This document shows, piece after piece, positions 7,479 through 17,537 of a DNA stretch of 64,000 nucleotides. Made by a program: the position numbers and the translations under genes. The notes below the pieces were generated by a model. It had not been told where the DNA came from. It did no database searches and saw only the letters and a program-made list of their open reading frames with translations. The stretch is from Limibacillus halophilus (GTDB taxonomy: Bacteria > Pseudomonadota > Alphaproteobacteria > Kiloniellales > CECT-8803), in the NCBI RefSeq assembly GCF_014191775.1, contig NZ_JACHXA010000003.1:186001-250000 (forward strand), written 5' to 3'. Every line of letters begins with the position of its first letter. The first letter of the stretch is position 1.

Positions 7479-10400
7479 ATGCGTATCGCGCGTCGATTCA
7501 CCGAAGCGGGCAAGGACGTTTACGAGGATATCGAGTTCCGCTCGACGACCAGCGAGATACGCAATCCCGATGGGTCCGTCGTCTTCGTACAGAATGATTT
7601 AGAGGTGCCGGCAAGCTGGAGTCAGGTCGCAGCCGACATCCTGGCACAGAAGTATTTTCGCAAGCGTGGTATTCCGGCGAAATTGCGGCGCATCGAGGAG
7701 AACGATGTCCCCATCTGGCTGTGGCGCTCGGTTCCGGATGACAAGGCGCTTAAGGCGCTGCCTGAGGACCAAGCCAGCATTGGCGAGACCTCTGCGCGCC
7801 AGGTATTCGATCGCCTCGCCGGCACCTGGACCTACTGGGGTTGGAAGGGCGGTTACTTCGATCAGGAAGAGGACGCCCAGACCTATTTCGATGAAATGCG
7901 ATACATGCTGGCGACGCAAATGGCGGCGCCGAACAGCCCGCAATGGTTCAACACGGGTCTCCATTGGGCCTATGGCATTGATGGCCCAGGTCAGGGGCAT
8001 TTCTACGTTGATTACCAAAGCGGCAAACTGGTGCGCTCTCAGTCCGCGTACGAACACCCGCAACCGCACGCCTGCTTCATTCAGTCCGTTGACGACAGTC
8101 TGGTCAATGAGAACGGCATCATGGACCTGTGGGTACGGGAAGCACGGCTCTTCAAATACGGATCGGGCACGGGCACGAACTTTTCGCGCATCCGCGCCGA
8201 TGGAGAGAGCCTGTCGGGTGGTGGCCGTTCCTCCGGCTTGATGTCCTTCCTCAAGATTGGCGACCGGGCCGCCGGCGCCATCAAATCCGGGGGAACCACG
8301 CGCCGTGCCGCGAAGATGGTGACTGTCGATCTCGATCACCCAGACATCGAAGCCTACGTTAATTGGAAGGTAATCGAAGAGCAGAAAGTCGCGGCTCTGG
8401 TAGCCGGCTCGAAGCTTTGCGACAAGCACCTGAATGCCATCATTCAGGCCTGCCATCAGAGCAAGGACGCCCTGGGGGACAAGGCTTTTGAGCCGATGAA
8501 GAATCCAGCGCTCAAAGCCGCTATCAAAGCCGCACGCGCGGTAATGATTTCCGAGAACTACATCGGTCGCGTCATCCAGTTCGCCCGCCAGGGTTACACC
8601 GCTATCGATTTCAGGACCTACGATACCGACTGGGACAGCGAAGCCTATCTGACGGTATCCGGCCAGAACTCAAACAATTCGGTACGCGTGCCGAACGCAT
8701 TTTTGGAATGCGTCAGGGAAGATGGTGAATGGGAGCTCACCTCCCGCACCGACGGCAGTGTCGTCAAGACGGTAAAAGCAAGGGAACTTTGGGATCAGAT
8801 CGCGGGGGCCGCCTGGGCCTGCGCCGATCCCGGCGTGCAGTTTGATACCACCATCAACGAGTGGCATACCTGCCCGGCCGGTGGACGTATCAACGCTTCC
8901 AACCCTTGCTCTGAGTATATGTTCCTCGACGATACGGCCTGCAATCTGGCCTCGATGAATCTGATGACCTTCCGGCGCGCGGACGGGTCCTTCGACATCG
9001 GCTCCTATGAGCATGCCACACGGCTTTGGACCATCGCGCTCGAAATTTCCGTGTTGATGGCACAGTTTCCATCCAGCGAGATAGCCCAGCGCTCCTACGA
9101 TTACAGGACCCTTGGCCTGGGCTACGCGAATCTCGGCGGACTTTTGATGGCCATGGGCCTGTCCTACGACAGCGACGAGGGCCGGGCAGTCTGCGCGACC
9201 CTGACGGCGATCATGACCGGAACCAGCTATGCCACCTCCGCAGAAATGGCTGGTGAACTGGGAACCTTCCCGCGCTTCGAGGAAAACCGAGATGCCATGC
9301 TGCGGGTCATCCGCAACCATCGCAACGCGGCCTACGGGAAAGCCGATGGTTATGAAGACTTGTCGGTGCCGCCCGTGCCGATTCGCGCCGTGGACTGCCC
9401 CGACCCGCGCATGATTGAAGCAGCCGAGGCGGCTTGGGATCTGGCGCTGGAATTGGGCGAGCGCTACGGCTATCGAAATGCGCAAACAACGGTGATCGCA
9501 CCGACCGGAACCATCGGGCTAGTCATGGATTGCGACACGACTGGGATCGAACCGGACTTCGCGCTGGTTAAGTTCAAGAAGTTGGCCGGCGGCGGTTACT
9601 TCAAGATCATCAACCGCACCGTTCCGCAGGCGCTGCGCACGCTCGGTTACGATGAGGATCAGATTGAAAGCATGATCCGCTACGCGGTCGGTTTCGGAAC
9701 GCTCGACGGCGCTCCCGGAATTGACCACAAAGCCCTGAAAGAAAAGGGCTTCTCCCAAGCCGCTGTGGAAGCGGTGGAGGACGCTCTCGCGAGCGCCTTC
9801 GATATCAAGTTCACCTTCAACAAATGGACCCTGGGGGCCGATTTTTGCACCAAAGAACTGGGCTTCACGGAAGCACAGCTAAACGATCCCACGTTCGATA
9901 TGTTGCAAGAACTCGGATTCACGCGGAAGGAAATCGACGCCGCGAACCTGCATGTCTGTGGCGCAATGACCCTGGAAGGCGCGCCGCATCTGAAGGACGA
10001 GCATCTGACCGTGTTCGATTGTGCCAACCCCTGCGGGCGAATCGGCAAGCGCTCCTTGTCGGTCGAAAGCCACATTCGCATGATGGCGGCCGCTCAACCT
10101 TTCATTTCCGGCGCAATTTCCAAGACCATCAACATGCCCAACAGCGCGACGGTCGAGGATTGCCGAGAGGCCTACGAGCTTTCCTGGAAACTGGCGATCA
10201 AAGCGAACGCCCTCTACCGGGATGGCTCAAAACTTAGTCAGCCGCTGGCGGCGAGCCTCTTGAGCGACGAGGAAGAGGACAACAGCGATGAGGTCGTTGA
10301 AAAGCTGATTGCCGCTTCCCGCACGGAACAAACCGAAGTGATCGCGGAACGCATCATAGAGCGCATCGTTCATAGGTCTGCCGAACGCCGGCGTTTGCCG

Positions 10401-11225
10401 CAACGACGCAAGGGTTATACCCAAAAAGCGATCGTCGGCGGTCACAAGGTTTATCTGCGAACTGGTGAGTACGAGGATGGACAGGCCGGCGAAATCTTCA
10501 TCGACATGCACAAGGAAGGCGCCGCTTTCCGCAGTTTGATGAACAATTTTGCAATCGCGATTTCCATAGGACTTCAGTACGGCGTACCGCTCGAGGAGTT
10601 CGTGGAAGCCTATACGTTCACACGCTTCGAACCATCGGGCATGGTGGAGGGGAACGACGCCATCAAGATGGCCAGTTCGGTACTCGACTACATTTTCAGG
10701 GAGCTGGCGATTTCTTACCTGGGCCGCAAGGATTTGGCTCACGTGGAACCCGCCGATATCACACCCGATTCGATCGGGACAGGTGAAGGTCAGGCATCGC
10801 TTCCCGCCGTTGAGCAGGAAGCCTTGACGGAAACCATGCGTCGCGTCGCCTCGACTGGCTACGTGCGCAACAATCTCGTCGTCTTTTCGGGAGGCGGTGG
10901 CAACGCGAATGGGTCCGGAGGCGGTCAGACAACGACCGCGTCGGGGACGGTTGCCAGCGCTAGCCCGACTGTGACGCCGAAAGCCTCTGCAAGCGCCGCA
11001 GGCGCTCTGCAGGGCCTCAGCGGTGGTAATGGCTCCGCCAACCACGCCATCGCCGTTGAGGACACCGTGGTCGAGAGTGTCGACCTCCATCTCGAACGTG
11101 TGCGCGAGGCGCGCATGAAGGGATACGAGGGTGACGCTTGCGGTGACTGCGGTAACTTTACGCTGGTACGCAACGGGACCTGCATGAAGTGCGTGACCTG
11201 TGGCTCCACCAGCGGCTGCTCGTGA
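7479..11225 (+). CDS. nrdJ: Vitamin B12-dependent (class II) ribonucleotide reductase
   Basis: A 1248-residue adenosylcobalamin-dependent reductase that makes deoxyribonucleotides with or without oxygen. Recognisable are [16 protein letters not shown], the [20 protein letters not shown] segment of the catalytic core, the APTGTIG loop, and a Cys-rich C-terminus ([23 protein letters not shown]) that serves as reductant shuttle. A Gly/Ser/Thr/Ala-rich linker of about 60 residues joins core and tail. ATG 7479 is selected because AAAGGAG sits 8 nt upstream and the product then begins [11 protein letters not shown]; an in-frame ATG at 7437 lacks such a site. It is monocistronic by spacing and apparently under NrdR control. 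Confidence 0.97.
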   Translation: MRIARRFTEAGKDVYEDIEFRSTTSEIRNPDGSVVFVQNDLEVPASWSQVAADILAQKYFRKRGIPAKLRRIEENDVPIWLWRSVPDDKALKALPEDQASIGETSARQVFDRLAGTWTYWGWKGGYFDQEEDAQTYFDEMRYMLATQMAAPNSPQWFNTGLHWAYGIDGPGQGHFYVDYQSGKLVRSQSAYEHPQPHACFIQSVDDSLVNENGIMDLWVREARLFKYGSGTGTNFSRIRADGESLSGGGRSSGLMSFLKIGDRAAGAIKSGGTTRRAAKMVTVDLDHPDIEAYVNWKVIEEQKVAALVAGSKLCDKHLNAIIQACHQSKDALGDKAFEPMKNPALKAAIKAARAVMISENYIGRVIQFARQGYTAIDFRTYDTDWDSEAYLTVSGQNSNNSVRVPNAFLECVREDGEWELTSRTDGSVVKTVKARELWDQIAGAAWACADPGVQFDTTINEWHTCPAGGRINASNPCSEYMFLDDTACNLASMNLMTFRRADGSFDIGSYEHATRLWTIALEISVLMAQFPSSEIAQRSYDYRTLGLGYANLGGLLMAMGLSYDSDEGRAVCATLTAIMTGTSYATSAEMAGELGTFPRFEENRDAMLRVIRNHRNAAYGKADGYEDLSVPPVPIRAVDCPDPRMIEAAEAAWDLALELGERYGYRNAQTTVIAPTGTIGLVMDCDTTGIEPDFALVKFKKLAGGGYFKIINRTVPQALRTLGYDEDQIESMIRYAVGFGTLDGAPGIDHKALKEKGFSQAAVEAVEDALASAFDIKFTFNKWTLGADFCTKELGFTEAQLNDPTFDMLQELGFTRKEIDAANLHVCGAMTLEGAPHLKDEHLTVFDCANPCGRIGKRSLSVESHIRMMAAAQPFISGAISKTINMPNSATVEDCREAYELSWKLAIKANALYRDGSKLSQPLAASLLSDEEEDNSDEVVEKLIAASRTEQTEVIAERIIERIVHRSAERRRLPQRRKGYTQKAIVGGHKVYLRTGEYEDGQAGEIFIDMHKEGAAFRSLMNNFAIAISIGLQYGVPLEEFVEAYTFTRFEPSGMVEGNDAIKMASSVLDYIFRELAISYLGRKDLAHVEPADITPDSIGTGEGQASLPAVEQEALTETMRRVASTGYVRNNLVVFSGGGGNANGSGGGQTTTASGTVASASPTVTPKASASAAGALQGLSGGNGSANHAIAVEDTVVESVDLHLERVREARMKGYEGDACGDCGNFTLVRNGTCMKCVTCGSTSGCS

Positions 11226-11323
11226 CGGGGGATACCCCTTCTTAGGAGCCACTCGCCTTTGACGGCGGTTGCCCAGACCGCCACCGGCTCCGTCCCTCGA
11301 CCCTGAGTTCTCCCTGTGACTGG

Positions 11324-11358
11324 GGGGCGGCATACGGCGGAGTCCGCCCCTCTCTTTT
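11324..11358 (+). terminator. Rho-independent terminator-like hairpin after nrdJ
   Basis: GGGGCGG (11324-11330) pairs perfectly with CCGCCCC (11344-11350) around a 13-nt loop and is followed by TCTCTTTT. It lies about 100 bp after the nrdJ stop, in a 285-bp gap before the RidA gene. The rest of that gap shows no gene-like frame with coding character. Confidence 0.55.
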
Positions 11359-11510
11359 CCAAGGAGGGGGACCGGCACTGCAAGGCCTGGGACCTTGCCG
11401 CTCGGCATGGCTGACTTGTCGCGAGAGGGCTAGTCTGACGGCAAGCCAAGCGCTAAGGTCCGGCCTTTAGACATCAAAGAGCACACCGCCGATAAGGGAG
11501 AACCACCATC

Positions 11511-11978
11511 ATGGCCGGGAAGATCGAAGCACGCCTCAAGGAACTTGGACTGGAACTGCCCAAAGCAGCCGCCCCTGCTGCCAACTACGTGCCATACGTG
11601 GTCAGTGGCAATCTGGTTTTCATTGCCGGGCAAATTACCCTGTGGAATGGCGAACTGAAGTTCCTCGGTAAGGTCGGTCAGGATTTCACTGTCGATGAAG
11701 GCAAGGAAGCCGCAAAGCTCTGCGCCCTTAACATCATCGCTCAGCTCCGCGAAGCCGCGGGCGGCGATCTGGACCGCGTAAAGCGCATTGTGCGCCTTGG
11801 CGCTTTCGTCAACTCGACACCCGACTTCACCCAACAGCCGGAAGTTATCAATGGCGCGTCCGATCTGATCGTCGCTGTGTTCGGCGAATCAGGCAAGCAC
11901 GCCCGCGCGGCCGTTTCTGCCGGCGCTTTGCCGCGCAACGTAGCCGTCGAGATTGAAGCGGTCGCCGAGTTGAGCTAA
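11511..11978 (+). CDS. RidA family protein
   Basis: A 155-residue YjgF/YER057c/UK114 (RidA) superfamily member. Canonical RidA hydrolyses reactive enamine/imine intermediates such as 2-aminoacrylate. The GNLVFIAGQI strand near residue 35 and the C-terminal block HARAAVSAGALPRNVAVEIE, containing the conserved Arg, are present. It belongs to the longer (about 150 aa) alphaproteobacterial subgroup whose substrate specificity is not established. A purine-rich GGGAGAA precedes the ATG. It converges with mltG, with only 16 bp between stops. Confidence 0.9.
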   Translation: MAGKIEARLKELGLELPKAAAPAANYVPYVVSGNLVFIAGQITLWNGELKFLGKVGQDFTVDEGKEAAKLCALNIIAQLREAAGGDLDRVKRIVRLGAFVNSTPDFTQQPEVINGASDLIVAVFGESGKHARAAVSAGALPRNVAVEIEAVAELS

Positions 11979-11994
11979 GGCCAGAACCGGCCGA

Positions 11995-12978
11995 TCAGTT
12001 TGACTGTTGCTGTCGGAGCCGCCGCAATTTCTGGACATTGCGGTTGTGCTCCGCCAGCGTCTTCGTGAAGGCATGGCCGCCTTGGCCGTCCGCAACGAAA
12101 TAGAGATACCCACTTTCAGCGGGCCTCAAGACGGCTTCCAACGACGCGCGTCCCGGATTTGCAATCGGACCCGGTGGCAATCCGGTATTTTGGTATGTGT
12201 TGTAGGGGTCATCGACCTTCCAATCCTGGCGGGTCAACGCACGCCCCAGCGGCGCTTTGCCTTTGGTCAGCGCAAAAATGACCGTAGGGTCCGATTGCAG
12301 CGGCATACCCTTGGCTAAGCGATTATAAAAAACCGAAGCAACCAGCGGACGCTCACCGCCGACGCCGGTTTCCTTCTCCACGATCGATGCCAGAATTACG
12401 GCTTCCTCAGGGTTTTTGAGCGGCAAGCCCTCGGCACGTTGAGGCCAAAGTTCCGCCAACGCCGCTTGCAAACTCTCCTGCATGCGGCCAACCAGTTCGC
12501 CCCGGGAATCACCCCGCTGGTAATGATAGGTTTCCGGTAGCAGGCTTCCTTCGGGAAGCGCCTCCGGCGCGTTTCCGGTCAAGGCATCGGCAGCAGCAAC
12601 AAGGTCCATGATCTCCCGTGACGTCAATCCCTCCGGCACGGTTAAACGACGCACCAGGGTTCGCCCCGAAGAAAGAATTTCCATGATCTGACGCGCTGAT
12701 GCGCTGGCCGGGATCAGGAACTCGCCGGCTTGCAGGGACCGCGCCTGGTTTTCCAGGCGGACGCCTAGGCGAAAAATGATCGGATCCTTGAGCAGCCCGG
12801 CGTCCTTGAGGCGGGCGGCTATCGCGGAAACACCACTGCCGGGATCCACGACGAGGATTTGTTCCTGGTCAAGCGGCCCCGGCGCATCAAACTGTATTTC
12901 CAGCCATTTGTAGCCGATACCCAGGCCCAAGATCGCCAGAACCGCCAGGGTTACGACGGTTCGGATCAGCCAACCCAT
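11995..12978 (-). CDS. mltG: Endolytic murein transglycosylase MltG
   Basis: A 327-residue inner-membrane protein with one N-terminal helix (about residues 7-24) and a periplasmic YceG/MltG domain. The catalytic Glu lies in ILASIVEKETG near residue 197, followed by VFYNRLAKGMPLQSDPTVIF, both diagnostic. MltG cleaves nascent glycan strands and is thought to set glycan length during elongation. It follows fabF by 14 bp on the same strand, a common fabF-mltG arrangement in Proteobacteria, and probably shares its transcript. Confidence 0.96.
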   Translation of the reverse strand: MGWLIRTVVTLAVLAILGLGIGYKWLEIQFDAPGPLDQEQILVVDPGSGVSAIAARLKDAGLLKDPIIFRLGVRLENQARSLQAGEFLIPASASARQIMEILSSGRTLVRRLTVPEGLTSREIMDLVAAADALTGNAPEALPEGSLLPETYHYQRGDSRGELVGRMQESLQAALAELWPQRAEGLPLKNPEEAVILASIVEKETGVGGERPLVASVFYNRLAKGMPLQSDPTVIFALTKGKAPLGRALTRQDWKVDDPYNTYQNTGLPPGPIANPGRASLEAVLRPAESGYLYFVADGQGGHAFTKTLAEHNRNVQKLRRLRQQQSN

Positions 12979-12992
12979 GGCGGTCCTTCCGT

Positions 12993-14255
12993 TCAGTCGA
13001 CCTTGGATAAGACGAGCGATGCGTTCGTGCCGCCAAATCCAAAGGAATTTGAAAGGGCATAGCGCACTTTCCGTTCCTTAGCCTTGTGCGCCACGAGATC
13101 GATATCGCAGCCGTCGCTCGGATCGTCGAGATTAAGCGTCGGCGGCACGATGCCCTCATTGATCGCCAAAATGGAGAAGATCGCTTCCACGGCACCCGCC
13201 GCTCCCAGCAGATGCCCGATGGCGGACTTCGTCGAGGACATGGAAAGTTTATAGGCGTGATCCCCGAACAGCCGCTTGACCGCGCCCAGCTCGATTTCGT
13301 CGCCCAATGGCGTGGAGGTGCCATGCGCGTTGATGTAGTCAATGTCGCTCGCGTTGATCCCCGCACGTTTCAACGCCGCTTGCATCGCGCGGAAACCGCC
13401 GCTCCCGTCTTCCGCCGGCGCGGTAATGTGATGAGCATCGCCCGACATTCCGTAACCAATCACTTCAGCATAGATGGTCGCGCCACGTTTCTTGGCGTGC
13501 TCCAGCTCTTCAAGCACCACAACGCCGGAGCCCTCGCCCATGACAAACCCATCGCGCTGCTTATCCCAGGGCCTTGATGCCCGTTCGGGGGTGTCGTTGA
13601 AATGGGACGACAACGCACGCGCCGCCGAGAACCCTGCATAACCAAGACGGCAAACAGCCGCCTCGGCGCCGCCAGCTACCATAACATCTGCATCATCCAG
13701 CATGATCATGCGCGACGCGTCGCCAATGGCGTGGGCACCCGTAGAACAGGCTGTCACCACTGCGTGGTTAGGCCCCTTGAAACCGTATCGAATGGAGACC
13801 TGACCAGACGCTAGATTGATCAGAGCCGCCGGGATGAAAAACGGGCTCACGCGACGCGGGCCTCTTTCAGCCAGCATGGTTGCCCCATTGGCAATCCACT
13901 CCAGGCCACCGATGCCCGATCCGATCAAGACGCCAGTGCGCTCCTGACCCTCATCGTCCGTCGGCTTCCAACCGGAATCCTCAACAGCTTGCTGAGCCGC
14001 GGCCATCGCATAGATGATGAACTGGTCGACCTTGCGCTGATCTTTGGGCTCCATGAAATCATCGGGATTGAATAGGCCGTCGGCCGTTTCACCCCGAGGA
14101 ATCTGACCGCCGATGCGCGACGGCAGATCCGAAACATCAAAACCCTCGATCGCGTTGATGCCGGATTTACCAGCGATCAACCGCTCCCATACGGCCCGGG
14201 TCCCCACGCCAAGCGGCGTGACGAGACCCAGCCCTGTGATGACGACACGTCTCAT
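12993..14255 (-). CDS. fabF: Beta-ketoacyl-ACP synthase II
   Basis: A 420-residue condensing enzyme of type II fatty acid synthesis that elongates acyl-ACP with malonyl-ACP. The Cys-His-His triad is visible: ACSTGAHAIGDAS (Cys near 168), NAHGTSTPLGD (His near 309) and KSAIGHLLGAAGAVE (His near 346). The length fits FabF. It lies 68 bp after acpP and before mltG in a leftward block fabD-fabG-acpP-fabF-mltG, a standard fatty-acid cluster with fabH and plsX absent from this stretch. Confidence 0.97.
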   Translation of the reverse strand: MRRVVITGLGLVTPLGVGTRAVWERLIAGKSGINAIEGFDVSDLPSRIGGQIPRGETADGLFNPDDFMEPKDQRKVDQFIIYAMAAAQQAVEDSGWKPTDDEGQERTGVLIGSGIGGLEWIANGATMLAERGPRRVSPFFIPAALINLASGQVSIRYGFKGPNHAVVTACSTGAHAIGDASRMIMLDDADVMVAGGAEAAVCRLGYAGFSAARALSSHFNDTPERASRPWDKQRDGFVMGEGSGVVVLEELEHAKKRGATIYAEVIGYGMSGDAHHITAPAEDGSGGFRAMQAALKRAGINASDIDYINAHGTSTPLGDEIELGAVKRLFGDHAYKLSMSSTKSAIGHLLGAAGAVEAIFSILAINEGIVPPTLNLDDPSDGCDIDLVAHKAKERKVRYALSNSFGFGGTNASLVLSKVD

Positions 14256-14323
14256 GTCTGTCAGATGCTCTGCCTGATCGCCTCTATCGGCGGCGACCTC
14301 CAGAAGCCCTTGCGGGCTTCAGG

Positions 14324-14560
14324 TCAGGCGTTTTCCTTGATGAAGTCGATCGCGTCCTTGACGGTCACGATCTTCTCGGCGGCATCATCGGGAATCTCAC
14401 AACCGAACTCTTCCTCAAACGCCATGACGAGTTCGACGGTATCGAGGCTGTCGGCGCCCAGATCGTCGATGAAGCTGGCATTCTCGGTCACCTTCTCTTC
14501 TTCCGCACCCAGGTGCTCGATAACGATCTTTTTGACGCGATCGGCGATATCATTGCTCAT
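14324..14560 (-). CDS. acpP: Acyl carrier protein
   Basis: A 78-residue acidic four-helix carrier protein. The Ser that receives 4'-phosphopantetheine is in [23 protein letters not shown] 14560 (product [11 protein letters not shown]) is chosen over an in-frame ATG at 14572 because the GAGGA ribosome site overlaps the latter and because ACPs normally begin just before helix I. A 173-bp gap to fabG suggests that acpP has its own promoter in addition to read-through, as expected for such an abundant protein. Confidence 0.97.
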   Translation of the reverse strand: MSNDIADRVKKIVIEHLGAEEEKVTENASFIDDLGADSLDTVELVMAFEEEFGCEIPDDAAEKIVTVKDAIDFIKENA

Positions 14561-14733
14561 AAGCTTATCCATCCTCGTTGAAAGACACGTAATTCTGTAC
14601 GTTCCTTGGGCTCCGGTACGGTGGCCCCTTACTCATCAAAGACCCCGAAGCATCGATTGCGCTGGCCTCTTAACACAAGTGAAAATCATATTCTAGCGTT
14701 CCTGGGCGCGAATCGTGTTCGGAGTCTCGCTAT

Positions 14734-15471
14734 TCAAATCATGGCCATTCCGCCGTTCACGTGCAACGTTTGGCCGGTAACATAGGCGGCTTCATCGCTT
14801 GCCAGGTACAATACAGCCGCTGCTATATCCTCAGAATCACCCAGGCGACCCATTGGAATCACCTGCAAAATGCGTTCTTTTTGCTGGTCGTTCAACACAT
14901 CGGTCATCGCCGTAGTGATCATTCCCGGTGCGACGCAGTTCAGCGTGATACCACGGCTTGCAACTTCCTGAGCCAAGGATTTGGTCATGCCGATCATCCC
15001 TGCCTTGGATGCCGCGTAGTTCGCTTGGCCAGGATTACCAGTGACGCCGACCACCGACGTTATGCCGATAATCCGACCGCTGCGGCGGCGCATCATTCCT
15101 TTCAATGCCGCCCGGGTCAGACGAAAGGCCGCCGTTAGATTGACATCCAGTACGGTCTGCCAATCCTCGTCTTTCATCCGCATGGCCAGTCCGTCACGTG
15201 TCAGGCCGGCATTGTTGACCAGAATATCGAGCGGCCCTAAGGCTTCCTCGCAACGCCCAATCAGGCCTTCGGTGGCAGCCGGGTCGGAAAGATCGCAGGG
15301 AAGAACCGCGGCGCGATCGCCAAGCGTCGATTTCAACGCTTCAAGCGGCTCCACGCGTGTGCCGGTCAATGCCACGCTCGCACCCTGGGCATGCAATGCT
15401 TTGGCAATTGCGCCGCCAAGTCCGCCCGACGCGCCCGTCACCAGGGCCACCTTGCCGCTCAAATCGAACAT
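14734..15471 (-). CDS. fabG: 3-oxoacyl-ACP reductase
   Basis: A 245-residue short-chain dehydrogenase that reduces 3-oxoacyl-ACP with NADPH in fatty acid elongation. The cofactor loop is VTGASGGLGGAIA (about residues 11-23), NNAG is near 86, and the catalytic Ser and YxxxK are in ITSVVGVTGNPGQANYAASK (about 136-155). The C-terminal YVTGQTLHVNGGMAMI matches FabG. It lies 77 bp after fabD and upstream of acpP on the minus strand. Confidence 0.97.
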   Translation of the reverse strand: MFDLSGKVALVTGASGGLGGAIAKALHAQGASVALTGTRVEPLEALKSTLGDRAAVLPCDLSDPAATEGLIGRCEEALGPLDILVNNAGLTRDGLAMRMKDEDWQTVLDVNLTAAFRLTRAALKGMMRRRSGRIIGITSVVGVTGNPGQANYAASKAGMIGMTKSLAQEVASRGITLNCVAPGMITTAMTDVLNDQQKERILQVIPMGRLGDSEDIAAAVLYLASDEAAYVTGQTLHVNGGMAMI

Positions 15472-15548
15472 ATCCCGATCCTTTCAATGTCTTTTGCTAG
15501 CTACCCGGAGGTAATATCCCGGGTGCCCCGTTCAATTCGGAGCCTTCA

Positions 15549-16490
15549 TCACAAGCTCTTGAGGAGCACGTCAATCTCGTCTGGCGTTCCGGCCGCATCG
15601 GCCTGTATCTCGCGGTCGATACGTTTGATCAAACCACTCAGGACCTTGCCGTTGCCCAATTCAACGCAACGCTCGATTTCCAATACCTTCATGGCCTCCA
15701 CGCTCTCGCGCCAACGCACCATGCCCGTCACCTGCTCCACCAGCAAACGCCGGATGGTTTGCGGCTCGAACACCGGCGCTGCGGTGACGTTTGCAATCAC
15801 TGGAAGGCTGGGCGGTTGAATTGCCACCGCCTCCAAAGCCTCGGCCATAGCTTCTGCCGCCGGTTCCATCAGGCGACAGTGAAACGGCGCGGATACCGGC
15901 AAGGCCAGAGCCCGCTTTGCCCCTCTTTCCTTGGCCAGAACAATGGCCCGCTCGACGGCTGCGGTATGCCCGGAAATAACGACCTGACCCGGCGCGTTAT
16001 CGTTCGCGGCCTGACAGACCTCGCCTTCCGCAGCTTCCGCAGCCACCGCCACGACTTCCTCGAACGAAAGGCCGAGAATAGCGGCCATAGCGCCCTCACC
16101 AAGAGCGACGGCCTGCTGCATCGCCTGGCCACGTTTTTTAAGGAGCCGTGCCGTGTCCGCAAGAGTAAAGGCGCCCGCTGCCGCCAGCGCGGAATACTCG
16201 CCCAACGAATGTCCGGCTACGAACTGGGCGCGTTCCGACAACGCAAAATTGCCTTCGGATTCAAGAACACGGACGACCGCCAGACTACAGACCATGATCG
16301 CCGGTTGGGCATTCTCGGTTAGCGTCAGGTCATTTTCCGGGCCCTCGAACATCAACTTAGTGAGATTTTGGGATAGTGCGTCGTCGACTTCTTCAAACAC
16401 CAAGCGAGCCGCCGGAAAAGTCTCGTACATCGCCTGACCCATGCCAATCGCTTGGGACCCCTGTCCCGGAAATACAAATGCCCGCGCCAT
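15549..16490 (-). CDS. fabD: Malonyl-CoA:ACP transacylase
   Basis: A 313-residue acyltransferase that loads malonate onto ACP. The nucleophilic Ser is in GHSLGEYSALAAAG (near residue 95) and the partner His in SAPFHCRLM (near 202); the start MARAFVFPGQGSQ is typical. It is the first gene of the leftward fatty-acid block and diverges from rpsF across a 346-bp gap. GGGAGG precedes the ATG. Confidence 0.97.
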   Translation of the reverse strand: MARAFVFPGQGSQAIGMGQAMYETFPAARLVFEEVDDALSQNLTKLMFEGPENDLTLTENAQPAIMVCSLAVVRVLESEGNFALSERAQFVAGHSLGEYSALAAAGAFTLADTARLLKKRGQAMQQAVALGEGAMAAILGLSFEEVVAVAAEAAEGEVCQAANDNAPGQVVISGHTAAVERAIVLAKERGAKRALALPVSAPFHCRLMEPAAEAMAEALEAVAIQPPSLPVIANVTAAPVFEPQTIRRLLVEQVTGMVRWRESVEAMKVLEIERCVELGNGKVLSGLIKRIDREIQADAAGTPDEIDVLLKSL

Positions 16491-16836
16491 GTTTCCTCCC
16501 TCAATTCGCAGCGTTATACCAGCCTATCAAGGCAAGCCGGTCACTGCTTTTTTGCAACGCCCCACGACAACCCGACTTCAACAGATTTCCCCGCGACAAG
16601 GCCGCTAGTGATAGCGTCGCCTAACAGGCTGTCAAGCAGGGCCACTCTCTGCAAGGCTTTTCCCTTGCAAGCACGCGGCTTTTCGCTATAGTCCGCGGCC
16701 TCGCAAGCTCCTCGCCGGGTCGTTGCGAACCTCGAACAACGGCTCTGCCGTCGACGAGGGAAAGATTCGGCTAGGGGCGGGTCAGCCACAAGGTTGGTGG
16801 CGCCGCTCCACAAAACAGCCATGGGGAGTAACATCG
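16491..16836. other. Divergent intergenic region, fabD / rpsF
   Basis: This 346-bp gap holds the rpsF promoter described separately and the untranslated leaders of both transcripts. No protein frame with coding character and no tRNA were seen. The roughly 145 nt between the rpsF -10 box and its start codon could hold a leader that binds S6:S18, a known autoregulation mechanism of this operon in other bacteria, but no match to the published S6:S18 motif was confirmed by eye. Confidence 0.6.
16665..16692 (+). promoter_or_regulatory. Sigma-70-type promoter for rpsF operon
   Basis: TTGCAA (16665-16670) and TATAGT (16687-16692) are separated by 16 bp. This is one of the best -35/-10 pairs in the window and suits a highly expressed ribosomal protein operon. 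Transcription would begin near 16699, about 138 nt before rpsF. Confidence 0.7.
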
Positions 16837-17262
16837 ATGGCACTGTACGAATGCGTATTCATCGCGCGCCAGGATGTGTCGACCGGACAGGTCGATTCAC
16901 TGGGCGATGAATTCACCAAAATTATCGAAGACAACGGCGGCAAGATTTCCAAGCGTGAGTACTGGGGTCTGCGCAGCCTGTCCTTCAAGATCAAAAAGAA
17001 CCGCAAGGGCCACTATGTGCTCTTCAATCTCGACGCTCCTTCTGAAGCGGTGCTCGAGATGGAGCGCAACATGCGCCTGAACGAGGACGTCCTGCGTCAC
17101 ATGACCGTGCGCGTGGAAGAACTCGAAGAGGGCCCGTCGGCCATGATGCAGCAGAAGGATCGCCGGGATGATCGCCGGGGCGGCGGACGCCGTTTCGACC
17201 GTGACGACCGAGGCGGCCGTGACCGTGACGGCGACCAGCGCCGTGAAGGAGGCCAGGAATGA
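16837..17262 (+). CDS. rpsF: 30S ribosomal protein S6
   Basis: A 141-residue S6 protein, which binds the central domain of 16S rRNA as a pair with S18. The conserved [13 protein letters not shown] start, [22 protein letters not shown] and [17 protein letters not shown] are present (about residues 1-100). The last ~40 residues are an Arg/Asp/Gly-rich, low-complexity tail that extends beyond the usual fold. ATG 16837 has GGGAG 9 nt upstream and begins at the standard S6 N-terminus, so upstream in-frame codons are leader. It overlaps rpsR by 4 bp. Confidence 0.97.
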   Translation: MALYECVFIARQDVSTGQVDSLGDEFTKIIEDNGGKISKREYWGLRSLSFKIKKNRKGHYVLFNLDAPSEAVLEMERNMRLNEDVLRHMTVRVEELEEGPSAMMQQKDRRDDRRGGGRRFDRDDRGGRDRDGDQRREGGQE

Positions 17263-17519
17263 GCACCATCCGTGTTGTCAGCAGTGGCGGCGCCGTGCGT
17301 CGTCCGTTCTTCCGCCGCCGCAAGTCCTGTCCTTTCTCCGGCCCGAGCGCGCCGAAGATCGACTACAAGGACATCAAGCTGCTGGGTCGTTTCGTGTCCG
17401 AACGCGGCAAGATCGTTCCCAGCCGCATCACTGCGGTCTCCGCAAAGAAGCAGCGTGAACTGGCACGCGCGATCAAGCGCGCCCGGTTCCTTTCGCTTCT
17501 GCCCTACGTGACCAAGTAA
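17259..17519 (+). CDS. rpsR: 30S ribosomal protein S18
   Basis: An 86-residue S18 with the signature [14 protein letters not shown] near the N-terminus, [19 protein letters not shown], and the basic C-terminal helix [20 protein letters not shown]. It forms the heterodimer with S6 on the platform of the small subunit. Its ATG overlaps the rpsF stop by 4 bp (ATGA), so synthesis is coupled 1:1 with S6. rplI follows after 18 bp. Confidence 0.98.
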   Translation: MSTIRVVSSGGAVRRPFFRRRKSCPFSGPSAPKIDYKDIKLLGRFVSERGKIVPSRITAVSAKKQRELARAIKRARFLSLLPYVTK

Positions 17520-17537
17520 CGGAAGGGAGCAAGCATC

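Noticed and set aside
10227-11408. Long antisense reading frame opposite the 3' part of nrdJ
   Set aside because: It lies wholly over a conserved gene, its product resembles no family, and GC-rich third positions readily open such frames.
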